Assembly (NCBI GenBank): GCA_028671895.1
Contig: CM053810.1
Location: 28,871,501-28,935,500 of the forward strand
DNA: 64,000 nt
Direction: 5' to 3'
Origin: Oenanthe sinensis
Taxonomy: Eukaryota; Streptophyta; Magnoliopsida; Apiales; Apiaceae
Shown here: positions 45,456 to 56,519 of the stretch, piece by piece
How positions within the stretch are numbered: position 1 is the first letter of the stretch
Layout of the letters: the number at the start of each line of letters is the position of its first letter
The notes under the pieces: model-generated
The model's database searches: none
What the model saw: only the letters and a program-made list of their open reading frames with translations
What the model was told of the DNA's origin: nothing
Position numbers and translations under genes: made by a program

Positions 45456-45884
45456 TTAGCTTCTCTTCCCTCTCTTCTTAGCATTTTCCTTTAGCTGCCT
45501 TATGAAAGTACTCCTCAGAATTTCTTCATCCCTGTCAGTTTCTCCAAGTTGCCTCATGAGGTAATGTATTTCTTCATCTGTGATTTTGTCCAGATATTTG
45601 CAGAAATCAAAGAACTTTGTATTGCCCTCTATATCTGTAAAAATCATAGCATACTTTGGCTCCAACACCACCTTTTTGACCTGTGACTTCCATAGCTTTA
45701 GAGGTGAATCAGGTTCAGCTTCAGGCTTGGATCTCCTTAACATTGATATTTGCTGTTGAATCTCCTGAGCAATTGTTATGTTGAGTTTGTACCTTCTGTT
45801 GAGTAAAGGAAGAATAGTCTTTAAAACATTGTAGCTTTGCTTCATTATCACCTTCAATGAATAGATTGTTTTCACTCCATTTTT
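45456..45884 (-). pseudogene. E5 env-like ORF, C-terminal part
   Basis: This is the end of the env-like protein beyond the TRIM. It opens near G-V-K-T-I-Y-S-L, matching V-K-T-V-I-E-I in E3, and ends in a basic tail (A-K-K-R-G-K-R-S) before the stop at 45456. The ATG at 46016 of the longer open frame lies inside the TRIM and is not a native start. Confidence 0.8.
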
Positions 45885-46304
45885 TATAACAACCCAAACC
45901 CATAACTGAATACATACCAGACCCAACAACCCACCACAGGTCAGCCCATAAAAAGCTAGCAATTTTAGGTATACATTAGTTATTGACTTGTCCTTATAAA
46001 GGGCCCAAACACACACATTCTATTCGATGTGGGATGTTACAAACACCCCACCTTATTGGGTCGACGTCCTCGTCGAGCCCATGGACAAACTTACGGAACC
46101 CGGGCAGTGCCTTAGCACTTCCGGCCGGGCAAGGCTCTAATACCATTTATAACAACCCAAACCCATAACTGAATACATACCAGACCCAACAACCCACCAC
46201 AGGTCAGCCCATAAAAAGCTAGCAATTTTAGGTATACATTAGTTATTGACTTGTCCTTATAAAGGGCCCAAACACACACATTCTATTCGATGTGGGATGT
46301 TACA
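45885..46304 (-). mobile_element. TRIM (miniature LTR retrotransposon) inside E5
   Basis: Two 157-bp direct repeats (45885-46041 and 46148-46304) flank a 106-bp interior. On the minus strand each LTR begins TGTAACATCCCACATCG. The interior has a primer site TGGTATTAGAGCC (near 46133-46145) and a purine tract AAGGTGGGGTG (near 46044-46054). The repeats appear identical. I cannot see a clear target duplication. It codes for nothing and needs proteins from another element. The 5S-like promoter boxes of Cassandra TRIMs are not evident. Confidence 0.92.
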
Positions 46305-46578
46305 AAGATTTATTGGACCTATTTAATCAATATAAGGTGGACTTTAGTACTCTGTATACAGGTTTGTGGTTTGAAAAGTAACCCCTCGTCTCATTTTGGG
46401 AAGGGTGTGTTACAGAGATGGTATACTCCAACCTCATTGATTCTTCATGGTTAGAGGTTGCAGGGTGAGTCCTTACTCCAATTAATCCTTTTTCATTGAT
46501 TACTGGTATTCCCTTCAAATCATATCCTTCAATTGTGACCTCCTCCTTGATTTCTTCTTGTTGACCCTGGAGGTTTTC
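46305..46578 (-). pseudogene. E5 env-like ORF, segment between the TRIM and the TAG at 46579
   Basis: Same frame as the 949-codon segment, after a TAG at 46579. It contains G-I-P-V-I-N-E-K-G and ends at a TGA (46327) shortly before the TRIM. It corresponds to the C-terminal third of the E3 protein. Confidence 0.65.
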
Positions 46579-49428
46579 CTAAACCACTATTTCTTGAGTA
46601 GAACTTGACCTTTTCTTAGCCATAGAAACTTTTCTCCTTTTTCTCAATGGTTGCTCTGCCTGTAGCTCTTCTTCCAAATGCCATTGCATTTCCATCTGTC
46701 TAGCAATCTCTTCATTCTCCCTTTCTCTCCTTGAGGCATCTGAGATTCCTGTAGTGATGGCTCCTTGAAATAGCTTTTGACTTACTGGTTCAGTCTCTTT
46801 CTTCTTCTCTTCTTCAATCACTATTGCTTTCCCTTTCTTCTTTTCTTTAAGAGCTTCAATATCCAATTGAAGAAAAGCTCCTGTATTTGAGTTTCTTTCC
46901 TTGGCAGCCTTTTGTGCATCTTCATTTATTTTTCTTGTTTGAGCAATGAACTCATCCAAGTCTCCTTTTTCTACTGCCTCTTTTACTAACTCAGTGCTTC
47001 TCCTTAGATCTTCAATTCTTTTCTTTTCCCTCTCAATCATTAATTGAGTTTCTTTCTCCCTAGAAATTCTCCTAGCTTCAATATCTTCATCAAACTTCTT
47101 GTATTCTTTCTTTTTCTGTTCTAAATCATCTTCTGGAGAATTAGATGACTTAGATTTCTTTGAAGATTGATTGTCCCTGTTACTTCTGTTTTTATATCTT
47201 TTGTGTGCAGAACCACCAATGCCACTTGACTTATCCATACCAGAACCACCTATACCACCACTTCCACTGCCTTTGCCATCACCACCATCATCATCCTTCT
47301 TCTTTGTATTCTCCCCCTTTTTGTTATCATCAATTGGAGGGGGTGGTGGAAGTCTATCAAGAAACTTTTGAAGAATGGAAGCATGAAGATTTTGACCTCT
47401 GATAATATCATCCATCTTCTTTTCTAGAGAACCTACTCTTGTCTCCAAAGATGTAAAATTTTTGGATTCTTTGAAAAGCTTTTCTTTGATGCTATTCATG
47501 GTGTTGAATGGTAGCTTCTCATCCAATCTCCTGTCCATTGCATCCTTGGTAGATGAGATAGAGTCCTTAATCCTCTCCAGTTCCCTCCTTACTCTTGTTA
47601 CTGTCATCTTTTGAATTTTCATTGATTTTCTCATATAGTGAGCAATTCTCCTTTGAGTAGGATCTTCAATTTCTCCTTCCACCATTGTTCTTCTATATTG
47701 AGAGAGAATTTCAGTCTCAGCAGCTTCTAAGGAACCATCAATAGTGCTCATCCATGGCTCTTCATCAGAATCACTCTCCAACTCTTCAGGTGCCATATAA
47801 CAAGTGTCTGTTGTATTGGCAATGCTTTCCTTCAGATTCCTGGTCCTTTGAACTGTATGATCAATGCCCAAGAGTTGTTCTGCATTCCTGTTACTTGAAG
47901 TAGCCAACCCTTGATATTGTGGATCATGATGAATGAAATTCTTTGGATCCAATTCACCAGCATCTATTTCCTCTTCAAAGTCTTTAGCAATTCCACTCCC
48001 ACTAGCTTCAGCATTATTTGCTCCCCCTATCTCCTTTACTCCTTCTTCTGCCATCAGTTCAATTTCCAATTCCTGTGCAAAAAGTAGAATGTTTTTATCA
48101 CTTTCACTCATCTCTCTATTTTGCATCAGGATCTCATCCTGGAATCTCACCTCTCCCTCACTCATTTCTTGTGCACCTTCTAAGGTGGGGCCCTCAAGTG
48201 TTTCACTCTCATTCCTGGAAGAAATAGGAATGTTTTTACTCACTTCCTCTCCTTTTGCCAGGTTACAATCCTGCCTCTCACTCAACTCACTCAATCCTAA
48301 GAGTGTTTGTGCAACATCAATTGATTGAGCATCAATTGATGTATTGACATTATCAGTTGAAGTGGTGTTTGGGATATCCATCGATTGAAGCATACCCATC
48401 GATTGATATTGAGCATCGATCGATGGTTTATCAGTCGATGATTGAATATCAATTGATGAAGGAACATCAGTTGATGGAGTAGAAACAGTTGAATTAATTT
48501 GAGAAGTAATGTTTGAAATGATATGGGAAATAGAATCCTGAAAATTCTGGGAAGAAGATTCAGGAGTGAGTGTTGGCTTCTCCTTGAAAAACAAAGAAGG
48601 AGAATCTGAAAATGTTTGATAATTTATCAGAACATTTTCTGAAGAAGTTTGAGGAGGGGAAAGAAGAATAGAAGGGATTGGAATTGAAAGAGAGTGGGGC
48701 TGCATCTCATCATTTATATGAGATGCATCAAAGAGACTTTGAGAAGGCTCCACCACAGTTTCCTGTGATTTTGCAGTGTGTGATTCCCCAAGTGTAAAGG
48801 TGACTTTCTTTTCTCTTCTTTTGTATGGTGTTAGTGTTTTGGCTTTTGTGTCCCCAATTTGTCTCTGTGCCCCTGGTTGTGGGCTATTTTCAATATTGTC
48901 ATCCTTTTGAGAGAATGGCAATAGGGATGTGGTATTTTCCATGTTAACATCCACAGTCTTTTGGGAGACTATGGAGTGGCTTGGTTGAGGTTGCACACCC
49001 TCACTCTCCTTATCCTTCTGGGTTCTTTGATGTTCCCCAGTTCCCTCACCACCTACATCCTCCTCTAATCTATCTACCACACTAGTTGATTTTCTTTTCT
49101 TGGTTTTTACAACAGCAGGTTTTTGAGAACCTGTTGAGGTTGGTTTCTTAGATTTGGATTTAGAGATTGGTTGTGTGGCTTGGGTAGGAGGGTTGGGGTC
49201 ATTACTACCACCCTCCATAGTCATAGAAGGCAAAGAAGAGTTAGGTTGAGAAGTGTTTAAAGTAGAGATAAATACTTGAACAAAAGGGGGATAGATCAAT
49301 TCCACATTGCTGTGAAGATTGATCATAACCAAGTCTTTAAAGACCCTTTTGTTTTGAGTCCAGCATTCCAAAATTTCTGTATTCCTGTCAATCTCAATAT
49401 CCTTGACAAAGTGGTTAATAATAATCAT
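46579..49428 (-). pseudogene. E5 env-like ORF, central part, 949 codons
   Basis: One open frame, in the same frame as the 191-codon N-terminal piece but separated by a TGA at 49474. It holds Ser/Thr/Pro-rich regions. At 48310-48490 an S-I-D / S-T-D-rich tract is encoded by the family word ATCAATTGAT. A coiled coil (L-E-T-R-V-G-S-L-E-K-K) is followed by P-P-P-P-P and a Gly/Ser/Asp stretch, then long Lys/Glu helices, and the frame ends at TAG. Organisation matches E3. No signal peptide or membrane segment is seen. Confidence 0.8.
48310..48490 (-). repeat. Family-word cluster inside the E5 env-like coding region
   Basis: About eleven ATCAATTGAT/ATCGATTGAT variants in 170 bp, read in the frame TCA-ATT-GAT to give Ser-Ile-Asp and relatives. 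Confidence 0.9.
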
Positions 49429-49473
49429 AATAAATCTTGCATAATAAATATGATTAGATCTATTTATTTTATT

Positions 49474-50049
49474 TCACAATTTGGCAGATATTTCATTGAG
49501 TAACAGGTTTCCTAAATTATGATATGTATCATATACAATGCTATACCCTACTTGTTGCATACTTGTTGTTATTGCATCAAAATTACTAACCTTACCAGAA
49601 AAACACTTTATTAAAGCATTAAAGAAATATGACCATTCTTTTCTTAGATTCTTCCTAACAATACTACCTAGACTAGCATCAGGAGCAGTATAATTGATTT
49701 CTCTAAGCATGCTTCTTATCTCTGTGTCAGTGGGTGCATCTATAGTATTATTTGAAGGAATATTTAAGCACTCACCCAAGACTACAGTGGTTAGAATATA
49801 CCTTTGTCCTTTGCATTCAAAGGAGATTGTAGAAAAATCATCTGCTACTTCTGCTGTTGTCCAGAATTCTTCAACTAGATTGCACACTATTTTTGGTGCT
49901 TCTGAGAGGGCCTTTGAAATTTTTGAATTCTTTAGAAATTCCATTAGAGGATGGAATTCTGTTGGGGCTTCCTCCACCATAGTGCAAGCAACGAAGTTGT
50001 TGAGCTCATAGTAGAATCCAGATTGTGAGACTCTCTTTGATGATGCCAT
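49474..50049 (-). pseudogene. E5 env-like ORF, N-terminal part, 191 codons
   Basis: Begins M-A-S-S-K-R-V and ends at TGA after S-A-K-L. R1 continues here without a stop (A-K-L-N-N-V), so the TGA is probably a nonsense mutation. It shares L-R-K-E-W-S-x-F-F, F-D-A-I-T and Q-x-G-Y-S with R1 over the same span, showing one family. Role unknown. Confidence 0.8.
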
Positions 50050-50727
50050 AATCGAGTTTGAAGATTTATAATTGAATTAACTAGCAAACTTGTTAGTAAT
50101 TATAACAGAAACAATAATTAGACAGTAGTAGATTAGGGTTCTTAGCAAGAGATAGATACAGAGTAAGTTCAAAGATTGAGAAAGAGAAAGAGATAGAAAA
50201 ATCGATAGTAAAAATGCAAGTAAGAATTAAAAGAAGTTTTAATCTCACTATTTATATTTACTGATTTCCCAAACAATTTCTTACTCAAAATAGAACTAAA
50301 TCGACCGTTGAAAGAGTATTGATAATTAAAAGTTACCAATTTTGGCAATCGATTGTTATACATACAGGAATGTACGTATTAATCAATTGATAAAATAAGT
50401 AATCAACGGCTAGATTTTTGTACAGGTCGATTGATGACAAGGACTCCTTTAAATTCTAGGTCATCGATTGATATTTTATTCATCAACGGGTACTCTTATC
50501 CATCGATAGCTAAATATACCATCAATTGATATATTTATCCGTCGATAGCTACAATCATCAATCGATAAGTAAATATATCATCAATTGATATATTTATCTG
50601 TCGACTGCTTCAGTAATATCCATTGATATGTAAAATGTTTATCAGATGATTATTGAAGAATCAATAATTTAACATAGTCAATGGCTACAAGTAATATAAA
50701 TACATAACTTGTCAGACATTTAAAGGA
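50050..50727 (-). other. E5 spacer between pol and the env-like ORF, with family words
   Basis: No ORF of note. ATCAATTGAT, ATCGATTGAT and GTCGATAG variants cluster at 50340-50640, matching the LTR words. E3 and R1 have their own words in the same spacer. Confidence 0.75.
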
Positions 50728-52947
50728 TTAAATATAATTAAGCATACCTAAATCACAGACCAATCTATTGAAGGTAGATTCATCTAATGGTTTGGTAAAA
50801 ATGTCTTCAAGTTGTCTTTCACTAGGGACAAAATGTAATTCAACTGTACCATTCATTACATGTTCCCTAATGAAGTGATACCTTATGTCAATGTGCTTGG
50901 TTCTGGAATGTTGCACAGGATTTTCTGTTATAGCAATGGCACTTGTATTATCACAGAAAATAGGAATCTTGTTCAAGTTGAACCCATAGTCAAGTAGTTG
51001 ATTCCTCATCCATAATATTTGTGCACAGCAACTTCCAGCTGCAATGTATTCATCTTCTGCAGTAGATGTAGACACTGAATTCTGCTTCTTGCTAAACCAT
51101 GAAACAAGCTTATTTCCTAGAAATTGACAGGAGCCTGTTGTGCTTTTTCTGTCAATTCTGCAACCTGCATAATCTACATCTGAATAACCAATTAGATCAA
51201 ATCCAGAATCTCTAGGATACCAAATTCCAAGATTTGGAGTTCCTTTGAGATATCTGAATATTCTTTTTATTGCAATCAAATGAGATTCTCTAGGATCAGC
51301 TTGAAACCTAGCACAAAGACATGTAGCAAACATTATGTCTAGCCTACTTGCAGTTAAATAAAGTAATGAGCCAACCATACCTCTATAACTTGAAATGTCC
51401 ACTTTTGCTTCCTTAGTGTTTAATTCAAGTCTAGTTGCAGTGGCCATGGGAGTTTTAGCAGAAGAACATTCACTTAAATCAAATCTCTTTAATAAATCAG
51501 AAATATATTTGGTTTGATTTATGAAAATACCATTTTTGACTTGCTTGATTTGCAAACCAAGAAAGTAGGTAAGTTCTCCCATCATGCTCATTTCATATTT
51601 ACTCTGCATCAACTTTGCAAACTTTTTACAAAGTTTTTCATTAGTTGAGCCAAAAATAATGTCATCTACATAGATTTGAACAAGAATCATAGAGCCATTT
51701 ACATTTCTATGAAAGAGAGTTTTATCAACAGTACCTCTTGTGAAGTGATTCTCAATCAAGAATTTAGACAATGTGTCATACCAGGCTCTAGGTGCTTGCT
51801 TCAATCCATAAAGTGCCTTGAGAAGATAGTATACAAATCCAGGATGAACAGGATCAATAAAGCCAGGAGGTTGTTCTACATATACTTCTTCTTCTAGTTC
51901 TCCATTGAGAAAAGCACTTTTCACATCCATCTGATACACCTTGAAATTAGCATGAGCAGCATATGCTAGAAAGATTCTGATTGCTTCCAATCTTGCAACT
52001 GGTGCAAAAGTTTCATCAAAATCTATGCCTTCTTCTTGTGAATAGCCCTTTGCCACTAATCTTGCTTTATTTCTTGTCACTGTACCAGATTCATCCATTT
52101 TGTTTCTGAACACCCATTTTGTACCAATGATAGACTTGTTCTTTGGTTTGGGCACCAGCTTCCATACCTTGTTTCTTTCAAATTGATTCAACTCTTCTTG
52201 CATAGCAATTATCCAATCAGGATCATTCAAGGCTTCTTCAATCCTTTTTGGTTCTTCTTGAGACAGGAAGCTACTATACAAGCATTCATTTTGAGTTGCA
52301 CTTCTAGTTTTGACACCATCATTTGCATCTCCAATTATTAATTCAAAGGGATGGCTTTTTGTCCATTTCCTTTGTGATGGTAAATTTGTCCTTGAAGATG
52401 ATGCTTCATGATCATTGGAAGTGTTATGATCATTGTGATGTGATTGACTATTTGAGAACCCTCCCCCTGAGATGGACACTCTACTTGAAGATTGTTGAGT
52501 AGAGTTGATATCCATCGAATGATTATCAATTGATGTATTATCAGTTGATTGATGATTGTCAATTGATAAGTTATCTGTTGATGCATTGACATCAATTGAT
52601 GGGAGGATTCTAGGTACTTGAACTCTTGTGATTTCCACATCATCATCACTATCTTCAATATTACTTGTGGATTCATTTTCAAAATGCAATAGATCATGAA
52701 ATCCTTCATCAAACAACCCTTGAATTTTCTTGTCATCAAAAACTACATGCATAGATTCCATAACAATGTGTAATCTAAGATTGTAGATTCTGTATGCTTT
52801 GGTTGTTATTCCATATCCAACAAATATAGCTTCATCAGCTTTGGCTTCAAATTTTTCTAGATTTTCACCTTGATTTCTCAATACAAAGCATTTGCAGCCA
52901 AAGACATGAAGAAAGTTAACTGTTGGCTTCTTGTCTTTCTTTATCAA
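50728..52947 (-). pseudogene. E5 pol: integrase C-terminus, linker, RT and RNase H, 739 codons
   Basis: In frame with the protease-integrase segment and separated only by a TAA at 52951-52953, where an aromatic codon is expected after T-P. RT motifs: [18 protein letters not shown] and the intact box Y-V-D-D-I-I-F-G. RNase [25 protein letters not shown]. It ends at D-L-G-M-L-N-Y-I then TAA. The linker (52500-52605) is an S-I-D/S-T-D tract encoded by the family word. The catalytic residues look sound, so this RT was active until recently. Confidence 0.93.
52500..52605 (-). repeat. Family-word cluster in the E5 pol linker
   Basis: About seven ATCAATTGAT or TCAGTTGAT variants between integrase and RT, read as Ser-Ile-Asp / Ser-Thr-Asp. 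Confidence 0.88.
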
Positions 52948-52950
52948 TTG

Positions 52951-54024
52951 TTATGGAGTTTTACCTTGAAGTTTATTGATCATGGAAATATTTTGAATGT
53001 AACAAGCAGTATTAATTGCTTCTGCCCAGAAGTATGTAGGAAGTTTTGCTTCTTCTAACATAGTTCTAGCAGCTTCAATCAAGGTCCTATTTTTCCTTTC
53101 AACTACTCCATTTTGCTGTGGAGTTCTTGGAGCAGAGAAATGATGAGTGATACCTTTTTCTTCACAGAATTCTCTCATGGTTGAATTCTTGAATTCAGTA
53201 CCATTGTCACTTCTAAATTTCTTGACCTTCCATTCAGTGCCATTGTCAACATTCTTCACATGATTGATAATTAATTTGCTTGCTTCATCCTTAGAGTGTA
53301 AGAAATATACCCATGAAAATCTTGTGAAGTCATCCACAATTACTAAGGCATATTTCTTTTTGGCAATTGACATGATGTTGACTGGACCAAATAAGTCCAT
53401 GTGCAATAATTCCAGAGGCTTATCAATTGATGATTCAGACTTTGACTTGAATGATGTTTTTCTTTGTTTTCCCTTTTGACAGGCATCACATAGTCCATCC
53501 TTGGTGAATTCCATCTGTGGAATGCCTCTAACCAGATTCTTTCTAACCAATAAATTCATGGCTTTGAAATTCAAATGGGCTAGTTTCTTGTGCCAAGTCC
53601 AACTTTCTTCTGTATTGGCTTTGCTAAGTAGACATGTCATTGAATTTGCCTTTACAGAGTGAAAATCAGCCACATAGACATTCCCTTTTCTTTCTCCAGT
53701 TAAGAGAATTTCAACAGATTCTTTGTTGGCTATGATGCATGATTCAGTTGTAAACCACACACCATTACCATTATCACACAGTTGACTAATACTGAGCAAA
53801 TTGTGCTTCAATCCATCAACTAGTGCTACAGATTCAATGATAACATTTTCTTTTGCAATTGAGCCATATCCCAGAGTAAAACCTTTGCTGTTATCTCCAA
53901 AAGTAACTCCTGGGCCAGCCTTTTCCACAAATTTTGTGAGCAGGGACAAATCTCCAGTCATGTGCCTTGAACATCCACTATCCAAATACCAGAGATTTTT
54001 CTTCCTGTTTCCCTGCACACACAT
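52951..54024 (-). pseudogene. E5 pol: protease and integrase
   Basis: Protease motif W-Y-L-D-S-G-C-S-R-H-M-T-G lies near residue 12. Integrase zinc region: W-H-K-K-L-A-H ... C-D-A-C-Q-K-G-K. Catalytic acids sit in M-D-L-F-G-P, S-D-N-G-T-E-F and N-G-V-V-E-R-K-N, all present. The C-terminal end is cut by TAA at 52951. The ATG at 54024 is only the first Met in the open frame; protease coding probably continues upstream from gag in another frame. Confidence 0.92.
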
Positions 54025-54115
54025 AAAACAATCAAGTTGCTTTTGGTACCCAAGTTGCCTTGGATCCTCTTTTATTAGTTGCAGCCTGAGTCCCTGTTGT
54101 CAACTTAGGTTCCTT

Positions 54116-55261
54116 TTATTTTGGTGGGTTTAAATCCACTTTAACTTTGGGAGTTGACTTTTGGGGCTTTGACACCTTGGAACTCATGGCAGAATTTCCA
54201 TGAATTTCATCATTTACATTAAGCATGTTCCATGGCATACCAGGCATGTTCATATTAGGATATGCAAAGAAGGGATTATACATGTATGGAACTTGTGCAT
54301 AAGGCATATGAACATTAGGTGCAACCAAATTAGAAGACATGGCATTCATGAACATAGGATTGGTAAACATAGCATTTGCAGTCATGGCATGTATATTTAA
54401 ATCATTTGCAGATATAGAATTCTTTTCACTTTTGCATTGGATGGACAAATGATTTACACTACCACATTTAGCACAGACTTTTCTAGGTGCATACATATCA
54501 GGAGTGTAGTTACTGTGCTTATTTATGCCTACTTTACCATTCCTATTCTTTTTCTTTTTCTCAGACTTAGGTTGAGTAATTTCCACAGGTGCTATCTTTT
54601 CTAATTTTTCTTTTAGTTGTTTCTTGGATAAGCTACCTATGTTGATTTTCTCAGCCTCAGCCTCAACTTGATTTTTGGTTTCCTTAACAAACTTAATAGG
54701 AGTGCTAAATTTGTTCTTTTTATTAGCCATTGATGATTTACTTGTCGATGGATGCTTATCGATTGATTCAGGATCAATCGATTGATAATCCTTATCAGTT
54801 GATGAAGGATTAGCAGTCGATTGATCTTTATCCATTGAAGTATCAGCCAATGACTTGCCTATTGATTTGGGGAGTTCTCCTAGAGTATCTACACCCTGAA
54901 CATCAATAATTTGTTTGGCAGTTTTAGCAGACCTATTCCATTTGCTAATGGTTTCAATTTCTTCAGCTAATTGTTCTTTCAACAATTCTTCTCTTTTCAA
55001 ACTGTTTACTAGTTCATTCCTAGCATCTAAACAAACAAGTTCATTTTCAAGAAAAATATTTCTCTCAGTTAAGGCATCAATGGTGTTCTTTAACTTGAGA
55101 TTTTCTTTGTTTAGAGATTTTAGAGTGACATGCAAATTGTACAGTTCATTAGACATTTCATTAATAGTACTATTGCATTCCTCAGATGTAAGCTCGGAAA
55201 AGTTGGTAGCTAGTACCTGATTAGATGCTGAACTAGCTTCTTCATCTTCATGATTGGACAT
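54116..55261 (-). pseudogene. E5 gag C-terminal part with second zinc knuckle
   Basis: In frame with the 384-codon gag start, separated by a TGA at 55307. E3 and E4 have Trp (TGG) at the matching place, so TGG became TGA. It contains Leu/Glu coiled-coil heptads, an S-I-D/S-T-D tract encoded by the family word (54728-54860), a second CCHC motif C-A-K-C-G-S-V-N-H-L-S-I-Q-C, and a Met/Asn/Pro-rich stretch. It ends at TAA (54116), about 90 bp before the first Met of the protease frame. Confidence 0.88.
54728..54860 (-). repeat. Family-word cluster in the E5 gag C-terminus
   Basis: About seven ATCGATTGAT or TCAGTTGAT variants, again read as S-I-D / S-T-D. Confidence 0.88.
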
Positions 55262-55306
55262 TAATGCAAGATTGACATATTCTTCAGAATCACTATCCTC
55301 AGCAGC

Positions 55307-56461
55307 TCAGTCCTTCTCCTCAGTTACAAAAGCCTTTTCTTTTTGTTTTAAAAGGTCAAAGTATTTCTTCTTATAATCAATACCCTCATATGACTTTGCC
55401 TTTTCTTGTTTTGGCTTCCTGCACTCACTTGAGAAATGACCAGCCAATCCACAGTTAAAGCATTTGAATTTAGATCTATCAACCAGATTTTTATTTTGAT
55501 TGTTGTTTCTAAACTGGGATCCAGGCCTTTGAGCATATGGATTCTTCTTGAATTTTAGCTTTGAAAATTTCCTTGTCAGAAATGCAAGGTGCTCATCAAT
55601 CTCATCCAAATCATCCTGAGAGCATGTTTCATCTTCTTCACACTTGCTCTTTCCTTTTCTCTTGAATGATTCTTCAACAGCATCATCAGCCATCATGACT
55701 GACTCTTCTTCATAGACATTTTCCTTCTTCTCTTCATTTCCCTTGACTACCAAAGCCACAGTTTTCTCTTTTCTTTGATTCTTCTCAATCTCTTCATCTT
55801 GTTGGATTTCCAACTCATATGTCTTGAGAATACCATAAAGTTTCTCCAGTGTAAAATCCTTGAAGTCCTGAGATTGTCTAATGGAAACAGTCATTGGTTT
55901 CCATTCTTTTGGAAGAGATCTAAGAAATTTTAGATTTGTATCCTCAGTTGCATAAACCCTACCATATAGCTTCAGTCCATTTAACAACTTCTGAAATCTG
56001 CTATAGGTGTCATTGATAGATTCTCCACTCTTGAAATGAAATGATTCATATTTTTGAATCAAGAGTTGCATCTTGTTTTTCCTTACTTGTTCAGTTCCTT
56101 CACACAGAGTTTGAAGTGTATCCCATACTTCTTTTGATGAAGTACAGTTTATAACATTGTCAAACATATCTTTATCTAGACCATTAAACAGAATGTTCAT
56201 GGCCTTCTTGTCTTTGAGTACTTCTTTTTCATCCTCTTCTGTGAACTCAGAAATAAGTTTTGGAACATGTCTGTCAAGTGCAGGAGTTCCATCAGGGTTT
56301 ACACCTGTGACTAGCTTCATGGGAACATGAGGACCTTTTTCTATGCAGTTAACATAAGAAGGGTCGAGAGAAAGAAGATGCAGATGCATTTTGACCTTCC
56401 ATGGAAAATATTCATCTTTCTCTAAAACTGGAATTTTCACACCTGAATCTTTTTGACCCAT
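55307..56461 (-). pseudogene. E5 gag N-terminal part, 384 codons
   Basis: Begins M-G-Q-K-D-S-G-V-K-I-P-V-L a few dozen bases after the primer site. The capsid-like region contains W-K-V-K-M, E-V-W-D-T-L and F-Q-K-L-L-N-G-L. A zinc knuckle C-F-N-C-G-L-A-G-H-F-S-S-E-C lies near residue 345. It stops at a TGA at 55307 that replaces a conserved Trp. Confidence 0.93.
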
Positions 56462-56505
56462 ATTGACTGTTCTTGATCTTTAAACTTTCTGTATGTTGAA
56501 AGCCT

Positions 56506-56517
56506 GCTCTGATACCA
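56506..56517 (-). other. E5 primer-binding site
   Basis: The minus strand reads TGGTATCAGAGC, an exact match, two bases inside the 5' LTR. The gag ATG follows after only about 45 bases, a far shorter leader than in E3 or E4. Confidence 0.94.
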
Positions 56518-56519
56518 AT

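Noticed and set aside
45885..46304. Cassandra-type TRIM with 5S rRNA promoter
   Set aside because: The TRIM lacks recognisable 5S A-box and C-box sequences. Only the general TRIM layout and TGTAACATCCCACATCG start are present.
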